Shown one piece after another: positions 45,530-53,856 of a DNA stretch of 64,000 bases; positions within the stretch are counted from its first letter, which is position 1, and each line of letters begins with the position of its first letter. Made by a program: the position numbers and the translations under genes. The DNA is from Streptomyces sp. R44 (GTDB taxonomy: Bacteria; Actinomycetota; Actinomycetes; Streptomycetales; Streptomycetaceae): assembly GCF_041053105.1 (NCBI RefSeq), contig NZ_CP163444.1, positions 1,054,001 through 1,118,000 on the forward strand. Direction: 5' to 3'. The notes beneath the pieces were generated by a model that was given only the letters and a program-made list of their open reading frames with translations, did not search any database and was not told the origin of the DNA.

Positions 45530-46551
45530 GCCGACAGGACCTCCAGGAGTGCCGTGCCGAACTCCTCGGGGCGTTCGAGGTGGACGGCGTGCCCGGCGTC
45601 GGCCACGGCGACCTCCCGCACGCTCCCGCCGGCGGCGGCGTACCGGTCCAGGACGTGACGCGTCTGGGCCAGCATCGGCTGCGCCGGGATGCCCTCCCAG
45701 CCGGGCACCACGCCGATGGCGCCCAGGTGTGCCAGGTCGAACAGGGAGGTGTCGGAGACGATGATGTCGTCCTCGCCCCGGATCCACAGGACCGGCGGCT
45801 TGGGGTCGACGAGGTGCAGGTCGTCGACGCGGAAGTGGTTCGGTGCCATGCAGTTGAGGACGCCGCGCGTGCCGGGCGCGACGCCGGGCCAGGCGGTGGA
45901 CGGCTTGCTGTCGCCCGGATAGTGGTCGTCGCCGAGGCGGGTCGCGAGCATGGACTCGACGTACGCGTCCTCGTGCTCGGTCTCGAACGGCGGCTTGACG
46001 TAGCAGGTCGTCAGGACGGTGCGCGGCGAGGCCTGGGAGTCCTGGCCGCGGTCGCCCTCGGCGAGCAGCCGGACGAACTCCGGGTTGGCCGTGCCGCCGC
46101 CCGATCCGGCCCCGTCCGGGGAGTTGAGGGTGCCGTCCGCTCCGTGCGTGCCGCCGAAGCCGTACGGGGAGACCGGACTGACCAGGGTGACGGAGCGCAC
46201 CGCGGCCGGGTGGTCGCGCAGGAACTGCATGACCACCCCGCCGCCCATGGACCAGCCGACCAGGTGGGCCCGTTCGATGCCGAGGGCCGTGAGCAGCTCG
46301 GCGAGGTCGTCGGCGTAGTCCCGCAGGCCGCGCGTGGCGTCGACGGGCAGCGGGTCGGTGCCGCCGAAGCCGCGCAGGTCGACGGCGAGGGGACGGTACC
46401 GGTCGGGCAGCGTGGTGAGCGTGGAGTGCCAGAACGCGGAGGAGGAGACGTTGCCGTGGACGAAGACGACGGCTTCGCCCTCGGTCCTGGCCTCGGTGAT
46501 CTGCTGGGTCAGCCGGCCGGTGGTGACACGGCGGGTGTGGAGCGGGGTCAT
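45526..46551 (-). CDS. Alpha/beta hydrolase
   Basis: The 341-aa protein has the fold's oxyanion motif VVFVHGNVSSSAFW, the nucleophile elbow LVGWSMGGGVVMQFL, an acid region around WIRGEDDIIVSDTSL, and His in VADAGHAVHLERPEEF. An unusually long Gly-rich lid insertion lies in the middle (FGGTHGADGTLNSPDGAGSG). It is likely an esterase or related hydrolase in the cytoplasm. It is coupled by ATGA to the carboxylesterase and separated from the secreted lipase upstream by the 15-bp repeat array. Confidence 0.85.
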   Translation of the reverse strand: MTPLHTRRVTTGRLTQQITEARTEGEAVVFVHGNVSSSAFWHSTLTTLPDRYRPLAVDLRGFGGTDPLPVDATRGLRDYADDLAELLTALGIERAHLVGWSMGGGVVMQFLRDHPAAVRSVTLVSPVSPYGFGGTHGADGTLNSPDGAGSGGGTANPEFVRLLAEGDRGQDSQASPRTVLTTCYVKPPFETEHEDAYVESMLATRLGDDHYPGDSKPSTAWPGVAPGTRGVLNCMAPNHFRVDDLHLVDPKPPVLWIRGEDDIIVSDTSLFDLAHLGAIGVVPGWEGIPAQPMLAQTRHVLDRYAAAGGSVREVAVADAGHAVHLERPEEFGTALLEVLSA

Positions 46552-46571
46552 GGCGTCGAGGTCCTTGTCAC

Positions 46572-46660
46572 GTGTGGATCAGTCGCGGTGGATCGGTCGC
46601 GGGTGGATCAGCCGCGTGCGCATCGGTCGCGGGTGAAGCAGTCGCGGGTGGATCAGGAGA
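46572..46660. repeat. Six degenerate 15-bp tandem repeats
   Basis: The units follow GGGTGGATCAGTCGC and start at 46572, 46587, 46601, 46616, 46631 and 46646; the second is 14 bp. The array lies between the secreted lipase and the hydrolase, and its last unit supplies the lipase stop codon (46653-46655). It is likely a slippage-expanded tract; any regulatory role is open. Confidence 0.8.
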
Positions 46661-47954
46661 GCCAGGTGGCGACCTGGGCGGCGGCGGTGCTGTGCCAGCC
46701 CAGTTCGAGGTGGTTGGCCGAGGCGATGGTGGCCTTGCCGCCGACGGTGGGGATGCCGGTGCTGTCGAGGGCGCTGGAGACGAAGACGACGCCGTCGCTG
46801 GGGCCGCGGTTCTCGTTGAAGATGCCGACGATGTCGGCGGAGCCGCCGGCCAGGAGGTAGGTGGTGACGGAGGCGGGCACGCCGGCGCTGCGCAGCGGGG
46901 CGATCAGCGATCCGGCGTCGATGGCCGCCTGGATGCCGGTGCCGGCGGTGTAGAAGCCCTGGCCGCCGTAGTAGGTCGTGTACCAGTCCTGGGCAGCGCC
47001 GTCGACTCCGTACACCCCGTCCCAGCGGGCCAGCATCTGGCGCTGCCCGGGGTAGTTGTCCTGGCCGCCGGACGGGGTCATCGAGAACTCGGGGTGTGAG
47101 GTGTAGAGGCCGTAGCAGGTCATGTGGGAGTGCGGGGAGGGTGCGTTGACCTTGCCTCCGCACTCCGGCCAGATGGAGAAGTCGTGGGCCCAGCCGTGGG
47201 CGTACGGGTAGTCGTAGCCGCCGTTCGGGCCGCCGAGGGTGATCAGGCGGCGGACGTCACCGGCGTACGCCCGTCCCCAGGCGGGCTTCAGGGAGGACAC
47301 GTACGCGCGGGTCGACATCTGGCCCTTGCTCCAGCCGACCAGGTCCACCGAGGTGACGCCCAGTTTCGCCTTGATGACGGCGATCGCGTCGCCGACGATC
47401 TGCGCCTGCATCAGGTTGTCGCCCTGCTTGTGCGCGAAGCCGACGGCGAAGACGCGGTGGCCCCGCTCGGCGAGGTACTGCATGAGGCCGGTGGAGGGGC
47501 AGGAGGCCGCGCCGCAGCCGTAGCCGCCCGATTCGCCGGGGTTGGCCCAGGCCCGGTCCGCGGTGTCGTTCGCCCCGTGCACCAGGAGGACGGGGGTGGA
47601 GCGGCTGCCGGTGTTCCAGCCGGGGGCCGAGTAGAGCAGGAACCGGCCGGAGGAAGGCCGGGAGACGCCGCCGAAGTACGTGACGCGCTTGCCGTCCTGG
47701 TCGCCGCGGCCGTCGGCCGGGAAGCCCTCGGTGCGGAAGCCGGTGGTCGTGTCGAGATAGCGCTCGACCCGTTCCCAGCCGTTGCCGACGGTCCCGGCCC
47801 CGTAGCTCGCCTCCAGGGTGAGGTACGGGGGAGGCGTCGCGCCGCTCGCGGCGGCGGGTGACGCCACCACGGCGGCCGCGACGACCCCCACCACGGCCAG
47901 GACACGGGCTGCGCGCAGCCGCCACCGGCGCCCCGGACTCCGTCTGTCGGCCAT
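46653..47954 (-). CDS. Secreted lipase/esterase-like alpha/beta hydrolase
   Basis: The start is set at ATG 47954 (MADRRSPGRRWRLRAARVLA), giving 433 aa with a signal peptide ending near ASPAAASGA. The mature protein has an alpha/beta hydrolase core with VLLVHGANDTADRAW and the nucleophile elbow VDLVGWSKGQMSTRAYV, followed by LITLGGPNGGYDYPYAHGW and a late SANHLELGWH that supplies the His. It resembles secreted actinobacterial lipases of the LipC/triacylglycerol lipase group. Four or more cysteines (GYGCGAASC, ECGG, MTCYG) suggest disulfides. Confidence 0.85.
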   Translation of the reverse strand: MADRRSPGRRWRLRAARVLAVVGVVAAAVVASPAAASGATPPPYLTLEASYGAGTVGNGWERVERYLDTTTGFRTEGFPADGRGDQDGKRVTYFGGVSRPSSGRFLLYSAPGWNTGSRSTPVLLVHGANDTADRAWANPGESGGYGCGAASCPSTGLMQYLAERGHRVFAVGFAHKQGDNLMQAQIVGDAIAVIKAKLGVTSVDLVGWSKGQMSTRAYVSSLKPAWGRAYAGDVRRLITLGGPNGGYDYPYAHGWAHDFSIWPECGGKVNAPSPHSHMTCYGLYTSHPEFSMTPSGGQDNYPGQRQMLARWDGVYGVDGAAQDWYTTYYGGQGFYTAGTGIQAAIDAGSLIAPLRSAGVPASVTTYLLAGGSADIVGIFNENRGPSDGVVFVSSALDSTGIPTVGGKATIASANHLELGWHSTAAAQVATWLS

Positions 47955-48123
47955 GTCGCGGCCTCCCCCACTCGTGCGCCCGTGGCGCGTCCCCCCGCTG
48001 CCCGTCCTGGCAGCGGGTCCGCCCACGGTAGGTGGGCCGACAGACCATGGGGCATGTGGTCACGCCACACAAAGCGAGCCGTCGGCATGGACGGTGACCG
48101 CAGGAGCAGGGGGCGCGGGTGCC

Positions 48124-49743
48124 CTACCGCAGGTAGCCGAGCACCGTCATCATCCCGGATTCCGCGTGGTAGACGTTGTGGCAGTGGATCATCCACAGGC
48201 CGGGGTTGTCGGCGTCGAAGTCGACGTCGAGCCGCTTGCCCGGCAGCACGATCGAGGTGTCCTTGCGCGCGCCGCCGTCCGCGAGCGCGTAGGTGTGGCC
48301 GTGCAGGTGCAGGGGGTGCCACATCGTCGTGCGGTTGACGAAGGACAGCCGGACCCGCTCGCCCGAGCGGACCGGGTGGCGCTGAGCGGGGTCGTACTTC
48401 TTGCCGTTGATGGCCCAGTCGTACGTCATCATCGAGCCGGTCAGCTCGAACTCGATCGTCCGGTCCGGACGCCCCGGTGCGAGCCGTACGGCCTCGGCGG
48501 CCTTCAGCTGCCCGCCGTGGACGACCTTGCCGTCGAGCTCCTTCGGGCGTGCGGAGGCGGTGGGCGCCGATCCGCCGCCGGTACGGAGGACGGCGAGGGC
48601 GGTGCGGTTCTTGCCCTCGGCGAGCGCGGTGAGCGGGAAGACCCCGTTCCCGACGGTGACGATGGCGTCGAGCCGCTCGCCCATGCCGAGCAGGAGCGCG
48701 TCGGCCTTCGCGTGCGCGACGGGGAAGCCGTCGGCGTGCGTGACCGTGAACGCGTGGTCGCCGAGGGCGACACGGAAGGCGGTGTCGCCGCCGGCGTTGA
48801 TGACGCGGAGCCTGATCCGGTCGCCGGGCTTGGCCGTGAAGGTCTGCGGCTGGTCGGGCGTACGGCCGTTGACGAGGTAGTACGGGTGGCCGACGTCCCC
48901 GGCGTCCCCTCCGAGCAGCTCGCTCGTGGCGCCCATCAGCATGCGGGAGGGGCCGGCCGGCTTCGGCGACGGCGACCTCCTCGTGGTCATCGACATGCTC
49001 GACATGTCGTGGCCGGAGCCGCCGTGGTCCATGCCACCGGAGCCGGAGCCGGAGCCGCCGTGGTCCATGCCGCCCATGCCCTTGCTCAGCTCGGCGAGCA
49101 CGGCGTCCGGGGTGGAGCCGTCGACGCCGTCGACCCAGTCGTCGAGGACGATCACCCACTCCTTGTCGTACGCCAGGGGCTCCTTGGGGTCCTCGACGAT
49201 CAGCGGGGCGTACAGGCCGCGGTCCTGCTGGACGCCGGAGTGGGGGTGGAACCAGTACGTGCCGGGGTGGGAGACGGCGAAGCGGTGGTCGAAGGAGCCG
49301 CCCGGCCTGATGCCGCGCCCGGTGAGACCGGGGACCCCGTCCATGTCGTTGCGCAGCGCGAGTCCGTGCCAGTGAATGCTGGTGGCCTCGGGCAGATGGT
49401 TGGCGAGGGTGAGGGCGAGGGTGTCGCCCGCGGTGACCCGGATCTCCTTGCCGGGGAGGTCGTCCCCGTACGCCCAGGAGCGGACGGTCCGTCCGCCGCC
49501 GAGGTCGAGCGGGGTCTCGACGGCCGTGAGGGTGAACCTGCGCTCCGGGCCGGGGCGGCGGAGGGCCTCGGCCGCGCCGACCTCCTTGCCGTCCGGAGCG
49601 AGGTAGTCGGCGCCGGGCGACGTGCCTCCCGCGCCGGCGGAGTGGTCCATGCCGTTCATGGAGCCGGAACAGGCGGTGAGCAGACCGGTGCCGGCGGCGG
49701 CGAGGCCGGCGCCGAGGACGGTACGACGGGTGGGTCGGGACAT
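48124..49743 (-). CDS. Multicopper oxidase (copper resistance type)
   Basis: The 539-aa protein has a twin-arginine signal (RPTRRTVLGAGLAAA) ending in a lipobox-like LLTACSG, so it is probably Tat-exported and lipid-anchored. All copper ligand motifs are present: HWHG, WFHPHSG, HPLHLHGH and the type 1 site HCHNVYHAESGMM. A Met/His-rich insert (GGMDHGGSGSGSGGMDHGG, then DMSSMSM) lies between domains, typical of CopA/CueO-like cuprous oxidases. It should oxidise Cu(I) or organic substrates outside the membrane. The DUF6153 gene upstream on the same strand suggests a copper-handling operon. Confidence 0.92.
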   Translation of the reverse strand: MSRPTRRTVLGAGLAAAGTGLLTACSGSMNGMDHSAGAGGTSPGADYLAPDGKEVGAAEALRRPGPERRFTLTAVETPLDLGGGRTVRSWAYGDDLPGKEIRVTAGDTLALTLANHLPEATSIHWHGLALRNDMDGVPGLTGRGIRPGGSFDHRFAVSHPGTYWFHPHSGVQQDRGLYAPLIVEDPKEPLAYDKEWVIVLDDWVDGVDGSTPDAVLAELSKGMGGMDHGGSGSGSGGMDHGGSGHDMSSMSMTTRRSPSPKPAGPSRMLMGATSELLGGDAGDVGHPYYLVNGRTPDQPQTFTAKPGDRIRLRVINAGGDTAFRVALGDHAFTVTHADGFPVAHAKADALLLGMGERLDAIVTVGNGVFPLTALAEGKNRTALAVLRTGGGSAPTASARPKELDGKVVHGGQLKAAEAVRLAPGRPDRTIEFELTGSMMTYDWAINGKKYDPAQRHPVRSGERVRLSFVNRTTMWHPLHLHGHTYALADGGARKDTSIVLPGKRLDVDFDADNPGLWMIHCHNVYHAESGMMTVLGYLR

Positions 49744-49819
49744 GACGGGGGAACCTCTTGACGTGGTCGTTGCGTGAGCAGGGCGGCGTTCCGCTCGGTG
49801 CGTGGAGCGGCCGGTCCGC

Positions 49820-50239
49820 CTATATGCGCAACAGGGAGAGGCGGGTCAGGAGGGATCCGGGTGGCGTGGGCGGAGGGATCGCCCACAGGGCGTGGGCGAT
49901 GCGCGCGGGCGGCGGTGCGCCGGCTCCGCGGCGGCGTACGAGCACGCCGCGGACGGACAGCAGGAGTCCGATCCCGGCTCCGAGCACGGCCAGGCACACG
50001 GCCGCGGCACCGGCCGCCCCGTGCGCGGGCGCGGGCTGCTTCGCATGGCCGGCGTGGGCCCCCGTGTGCTCCTCCGAGGCTGCGGACACGTGCCCGCCCG
50101 ATTCGTGCGCGGCGTCCGCCCGCTCGCCGGGGTGACCGAGGACGTGCATCAGCACGATGCCGACGAGCAGCACGGCGGCGAGCACGAGACGGCTCCACCA
50201 CGTCGCCGCCCTCGGGCGCCTCTTCACCTCTGACTCCAC
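49820..50239 (-). CDS. DUF6153-type His-rich membrane protein
   Basis: The 139-aa protein has an N-terminal helix (RLVLAAVLLVGIVLMHVLGH), a His-rich external loop (AAHESGGHVSAASEEHTG, then AHAGHAKQPAPAHG) and a second helix (AVCLAVLGAGIGLLLSV). The His loop could bind copper on the cell surface. DUF6153 members are frequent in Streptomyces. It precedes the multicopper oxidase on the same strand with a gap of about 76 bp. Confidence 0.75.
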   Translation of the reverse strand: MESEVKRRPRAATWWSRLVLAAVLLVGIVLMHVLGHPGERADAAHESGGHVSAASEEHTGAHAGHAKQPAPAHGAAGAAAVCLAVLGAGIGLLLSVRGVLVRRRGAGAPPPARIAHALWAIPPPTPPGSLLTRLSLLRI

Positions 50240-50273
50240 CCGGCCATCATACGGGGAGGGGGTATGCGACGGA

Positions 50274-51053
50274 CTAGGCCGGGTCCGCCGCCTCGTCCTC
50301 GCGCGGGGCGGCCGAGGCCAGGATGCGGTCGAGCAGCGCGTCGAGGCCCTCCGTCAGCTCCTGGTAGCCGCCCTTCTCCGCCAGGGCGGGCACGGTCGCA
50401 CGCAGCCGGGGAAGCTCGTGGGCCGGCATCAGGTGCAGGCCCAGGCGGAACGCCGGATCGGGCTCGTCGGGGTTGTCGACCATGGCCCGCAGGTCGCTGA
50501 AGATGTAGCCGAGCACCCAGGCGGTGACCGCCCGGTACGCGGTGACGACGCCCCGTTCGTCGAGCCCGGCGCGCTCGAGGAGGGCCAGGACCCGCTCGTG
50601 GGCCTTCAGGACCGCGAGTGGGCGGCGGGCCAGCGGGACGGCGAGGAGCCGGGTGGCGAGGAGCGGCACGACGTGCGGGTGGGCGAGGGAGACGCGGTAC
50701 AGGGCGCAGGCGCCGCGCAGGAGTTCGGCGCGCCACGCGGGCAGGTCGGGCGATTGGCCGAGGGGGGCGGGCTCCTCGCGGTCGAGGTCCGCGTGCAGCT
50801 CGATGTAGAGCTGTTCGACGAGGCCGTCGAGGAGCGCGTCCTTGCTGGGTGCGTAGCGATAGAGCGCCATCGCCTCGACGTCGAGTTCGGCGGCCACCCG
50901 CCGCATGCTCAGGGCGGACAGGCCCTCGTGGTCCACGACGTCGAGGGCGGCGGCGAGCACGCGCTCACGGCTCAGCCGGCGCCGGCCGCGGCGGCGCTCC
51001 GTGCTGTGGCCGATGTCCACCTTCCGGCGGTCCGGCTGGGGGCTGCTGGCCAT
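50274..51053 (-). CDS. TetR family regulator with tetracycline-repressor-like C-domain
   Basis: The start is set at ATG 51053 (MASSPQPDRRKVDIGH). The 259-aa protein has an HTH near residues 28-75 (RERVLAAALDVVDHEGLSAL, then MRRVAAELDVEAMALYRYAP) and a TetR_C-like ligand domain with LLRGACALYRVSLAHPHVVP. It is divergent from the envelope-glycan operon that begins at 51241, with a 187-bp AT-rich region between, so it may regulate that operon. It may equally serve the copper genes downstream of it, which lie in the same direction. Confidence 0.85.
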   Translation of the reverse strand: MASSPQPDRRKVDIGHSTERRRGRRRLSRERVLAAALDVVDHEGLSALSMRRVAAELDVEAMALYRYAPSKDALLDGLVEQLYIELHADLDREEPAPLGQSPDLPAWRAELLRGACALYRVSLAHPHVVPLLATRLLAVPLARRPLAVLKAHERVLALLERAGLDERGVVTAYRAVTAWVLGYIFSDLRAMVDNPDEPDPAFRLGLHLMPAHELPRLRATVPALAEKGGYQELTEGLDALLDRILASAAPREDEAADPA

Positions 51054-51145
51054 GGGGTGCCTCCGGCTCGACGTCGCACTGCGACTGGTACCGACTATAT
51101 CCGAACGCCTTGAAGGCATATATTTACACCATAAGTGGACATTTA

Positions 51146-51174
51146 TTGACAGGCATGACAAGGCGGCGCAATAT
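51146..51174 (+). promoter_or_regulatory. Candidate promoter of the glycan operon
   Basis: A consensus -35 TTGACA at 51146-51151, a 17-bp spacer and CAATAT at 51169-51174 lie about 70 bp upstream of ATG 51241. The region 51095-51190 is far more AT-rich than the rest of the window (for example catatatttacaccataa). GCCTTGAAGGC at about 51109 is a small palindrome that could be a regulator site. Confidence 0.5.
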
Positions 51175-51240
51175 GTATGTTTAACGCGTAGACGTACGGC
51201 GACAGCGCGTCTGCCCCGTCCTCCGCTGGAGGCCGCTGAC

Positions 51241-53856
51241 ATGGACGGCAACCGCATCACCCGCACCGAGTGCTCCGAGCTGAACGACCCGCAGCCACGC
51301 TCCCGGCCCCGGCTGACCCTGGTCATCCCGACGCGCAACGAGCGCGAATCCGTCCCGCTGCTGCTGAGTGCCCTGGAACCCGCCTTCGACGGGCTGCCCG
51401 TCGAGATCCTCTTCGTCGACGACAGCGACGACGACACCCCGGCAACGGCCGCGCGGCACGCCCCGGCCTGCCGGCTACCGGTCCGCATGCTCCACCGGGA
51501 GAGCGGCGCCCGGGAGGGCGGCCTGGCGGGTGCCGTCCTCGCGGGCGCACGCCACGCCCGGGGCGCGTGGGCCCTCGTCATGGACGCCGACCTCCAGCAC
51601 CCGCCCCAGGCCGCCGCCGCCCTCGCCCGCACCGCCCTCGGACACGGCGTCGACATCGTGGTCGGCACCCGCTACGCAGGGTCCGGATCGACCGGGGACG
51701 GACTCGACGGCCCGACCCGGCGGCTCGTCTCCCGCGGCAGCACCGTGCTCGCCAAGACGGTCTTCCCGCACCGTCTCGCCGGCGTCAGCGACCCCATGAG
51801 CGGGCTCTTCGCCTTCCGCACCGCCGCGATCGACCTGGACCGGCTCAGCCCCCTCGGCTTCAAGGTGCTCCTCGAACTGCTCGTCAGGCACCCGGGCGCC
51901 CGCGTGGCCGAGGTCTCCTACCGGTTCGCGCCCCGCGCGGCCGGCACGTCCAAGGCCTCGCTGCGCGAAGGGCTGCGGTTCCTCCGTCACCTGGCCCGGC
52001 TGCGCCGGCCCGAGCCCGGCGGAAGTCGCGGCGGCGGCCGGCAGGCCGCACCCGACCGCCCCGGCCTCGGCACCACCGCCCGGTTCTTCGCCTTCGGACT
52101 CGTCGGCCTCAGCGGCATCGCCGTCAATACCGCCGCCCTCTGGTTCTTCCACACCGTCGTGGGACTCCATCAGCTCCTCGGCGCCACGCTCGCCACCCAG
52201 GTGTCCTCCCTGTGGAACTGGGCCCTCCTGGAGACGCTCGTCTACCGCGGCGGCCAGGGCGGCGGCAGGCGCGCGGCCCTCGTCCGCGGCATCGCCTTCC
52301 TCGCCCTGAACAACCTGCTGCTGCTCGGCCGCCTGCCCCTCCTCCAGGCGCTCGTCCTCGCCGGGGTCGGACTGCTCACCGCCAACGTCATCAGCCTCGT
52401 CGTGCTCTTCGTGGTCCGGTTCCTCTTCAGCGACCTGCTCATCTACCGCGGCCGCCGCGACGACGGAGCCCGCCGCGACCCCGTGCGCGTCCTCGTGGCC
52501 CCCGGCGCCACCCTCCCCGGAGCCCCGGAACCCAGCGCCACCACCACGGCGCCCGAGGCCCCCGAGGCCGCCCCGGCCCACCCCAAGCGCCCCCGGTACC
52601 TGACCTACCGCTACGACATCGCCGGCACCGTCACCATCGGCTCCCAGATACGCCTGCCCGAGCTGGAGTTCTTCCGCGCCCAGTGGGTACCGCCCGACTC
52701 CTGCGACATCACCGTCCGCGTCGGCGACGTGGGCCGCCGGTTCCCGCGCCACCGCGCGGTCATGACCGAGATCCCCGGCCGCGGCGCACCGCAGCCCACC
52801 ACCGTGCAGTACGAGGAGCAGCTCGGCCGCCTCGGCGCCAACTTCCGCGTCGACATAGGCACCCCCATCGACGTCGTCGTCAGCCCGCTCCTCGCCCGCT
52901 CCCCGCACGTCGTCTACACCAACGTCCTGGAGGCGCTGCTGCGCTTCGTGCTCGTCTCCCGCGGCCGGATGCTGCTGCACTCCGCGTGCGTCGAGCTCGG
53001 CGGCACCGGCGTGATGCTCTCCGCGCTCACCGACACCGGCAAGACGTCCACGGTGCTGCGGCTGCTGAGCGAGCACGACGGGCGGTTCCTGTCCGACGAC
53101 ATGACCGTCGTCGACGCCGGCGGCAACGCCCTGTGCTTCCCCAAGCCGCTCACCATCAGCGCGCACACCCTGCACGCCGTGCGCTCGGACGACCTGACCC
53201 CCCGCGAGTGGCACCGGCTGCAGCGGCAGAGCCGCCTGCACTCCAAGGAAGGCCGCTCCTTCGCCTTCACCCTCGCCCGCCACAACCTCCCCATCATGGG
53301 CATCAACGCGGTCACCCAGATCGTCGTCCCGCCGCCGAAGTACGCCGTCGACCGGCTCGTGGACTGCCGGCTGAGCAGCGCGGTCAAGGTGACCGAACTG
53401 TTCGTCATCGAGCGCGGCGAGCCCCGCCTGAGCGAGCTCGGCCACGAGGAGACCGTCAGCCGGCTGCTCGTCAACACCGAGGACGCGTACGGATTCCCGC
53501 CCTTCCGGTACTTCGCCCCCGCCATCATCGTCGACGGGCTCGACCACGCCCGGCTGCGCAGCCGCGAGCGGGACGTCCTGTCCGGCTTCCTCTCCGGCGT
53601 CCGGACCCGCGTGCTGGCCTCCGACCGCTTCGGGTGGGCCGACGAGATACCCCGGCTCCTCGCCGTCGACCGGCCGTCGGTCAACGGCCGCCGGGTCCCC
53701 GGGGCCGAGGAGAGTCCGTGGCCGCACTGGGAGCCGGAGACACCCGGGGGCGCGGCACCGCAGCCCGTGCGCTCCGGCCTCGGGCCCCTCTCCACCGCCG
53801 TGCCGACCGACCCCCGCTCCTCCCGTACGAACGACCCCGGTGGGAGGACGCCATGA
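51241..53856 (+). CDS. GT2 glycosyltransferase-GtrA-HPr kinase-like fusion
   Basis: The start is set at ATG 51241 after GGAGG. The 871-aa protein has three parts. Residues about 25-255 are a GT2 domain of the dolichol-phosphate-mannose synthase type (LTLVIPTRNERESV, VDDSDDDT, VMDADLQHPP, and a terminal AGTSKASLREGLRFL). Residues about 280-405 are a GtrA-like four-helix membrane domain (FFAFGLVGLSGIAVNTAALW). Residues about 455-800 include an HPr kinase-like P-loop ATPase: LLHSACVELGG, then SALTDTGKTSTVLRLL with the Walker A Lys at 601, then FLSDDMTVVD. GT2-GtrA fusions are known polyprenyl-phosphate glycosyltransferases; the kinase-like extension is unusual to me. It is likely to make a polyprenyl-P-sugar donor used by the next gene. 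Confidence 0.85.
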   Translation: MDGNRITRTECSELNDPQPRSRPRLTLVIPTRNERESVPLLLSALEPAFDGLPVEILFVDDSDDDTPATAARHAPACRLPVRMLHRESGAREGGLAGAVLAGARHARGAWALVMDADLQHPPQAAAALARTALGHGVDIVVGTRYAGSGSTGDGLDGPTRRLVSRGSTVLAKTVFPHRLAGVSDPMSGLFAFRTAAIDLDRLSPLGFKVLLELLVRHPGARVAEVSYRFAPRAAGTSKASLREGLRFLRHLARLRRPEPGGSRGGGRQAAPDRPGLGTTARFFAFGLVGLSGIAVNTAALWFFHTVVGLHQLLGATLATQVSSLWNWALLETLVYRGGQGGGRRAALVRGIAFLALNNLLLLGRLPLLQALVLAGVGLLTANVISLVVLFVVRFLFSDLLIYRGRRDDGARRDPVRVLVAPGATLPGAPEPSATTTAPEAPEAAPAHPKRPRYLTYRYDIAGTVTIGSQIRLPELEFFRAQWVPPDSCDITVRVGDVGRRFPRHRAVMTEIPGRGAPQPTTVQYEEQLGRLGANFRVDIGTPIDVVVSPLLARSPHVVYTNVLEALLRFVLVSRGRMLLHSACVELGGTGVMLSALTDTGKTSTVLRLLSEHDGRFLSDDMTVVDAGGNALCFPKPLTISAHTLHAVRSDDLTPREWHRLQRQSRLHSKEGRSFAFTLARHNLPIMGINAVTQIVVPPPKYAVDRLVDCRLSSAVKVTELFVIERGEPRLSELGHEETVSRLLVNTEDAYGFPPFRYFAPAIIVDGLDHARLRSRERDVLSGFLSGVRTRVLASDRFGWADEIPRLLAVDRPSVNGRRVPGAEESPWPHWEPETPGGAAPQPVRSGLGPLSTAVPTDPRSSRTNDPGGRTP

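Noticed and set aside
50905..51240. Upstream extension of the GT2-GtrA fusion to 50905
   Set aside because: It would cross the divergent TetR gene and the AT-rich promoter; ATG 51241 has a GGAGG site.
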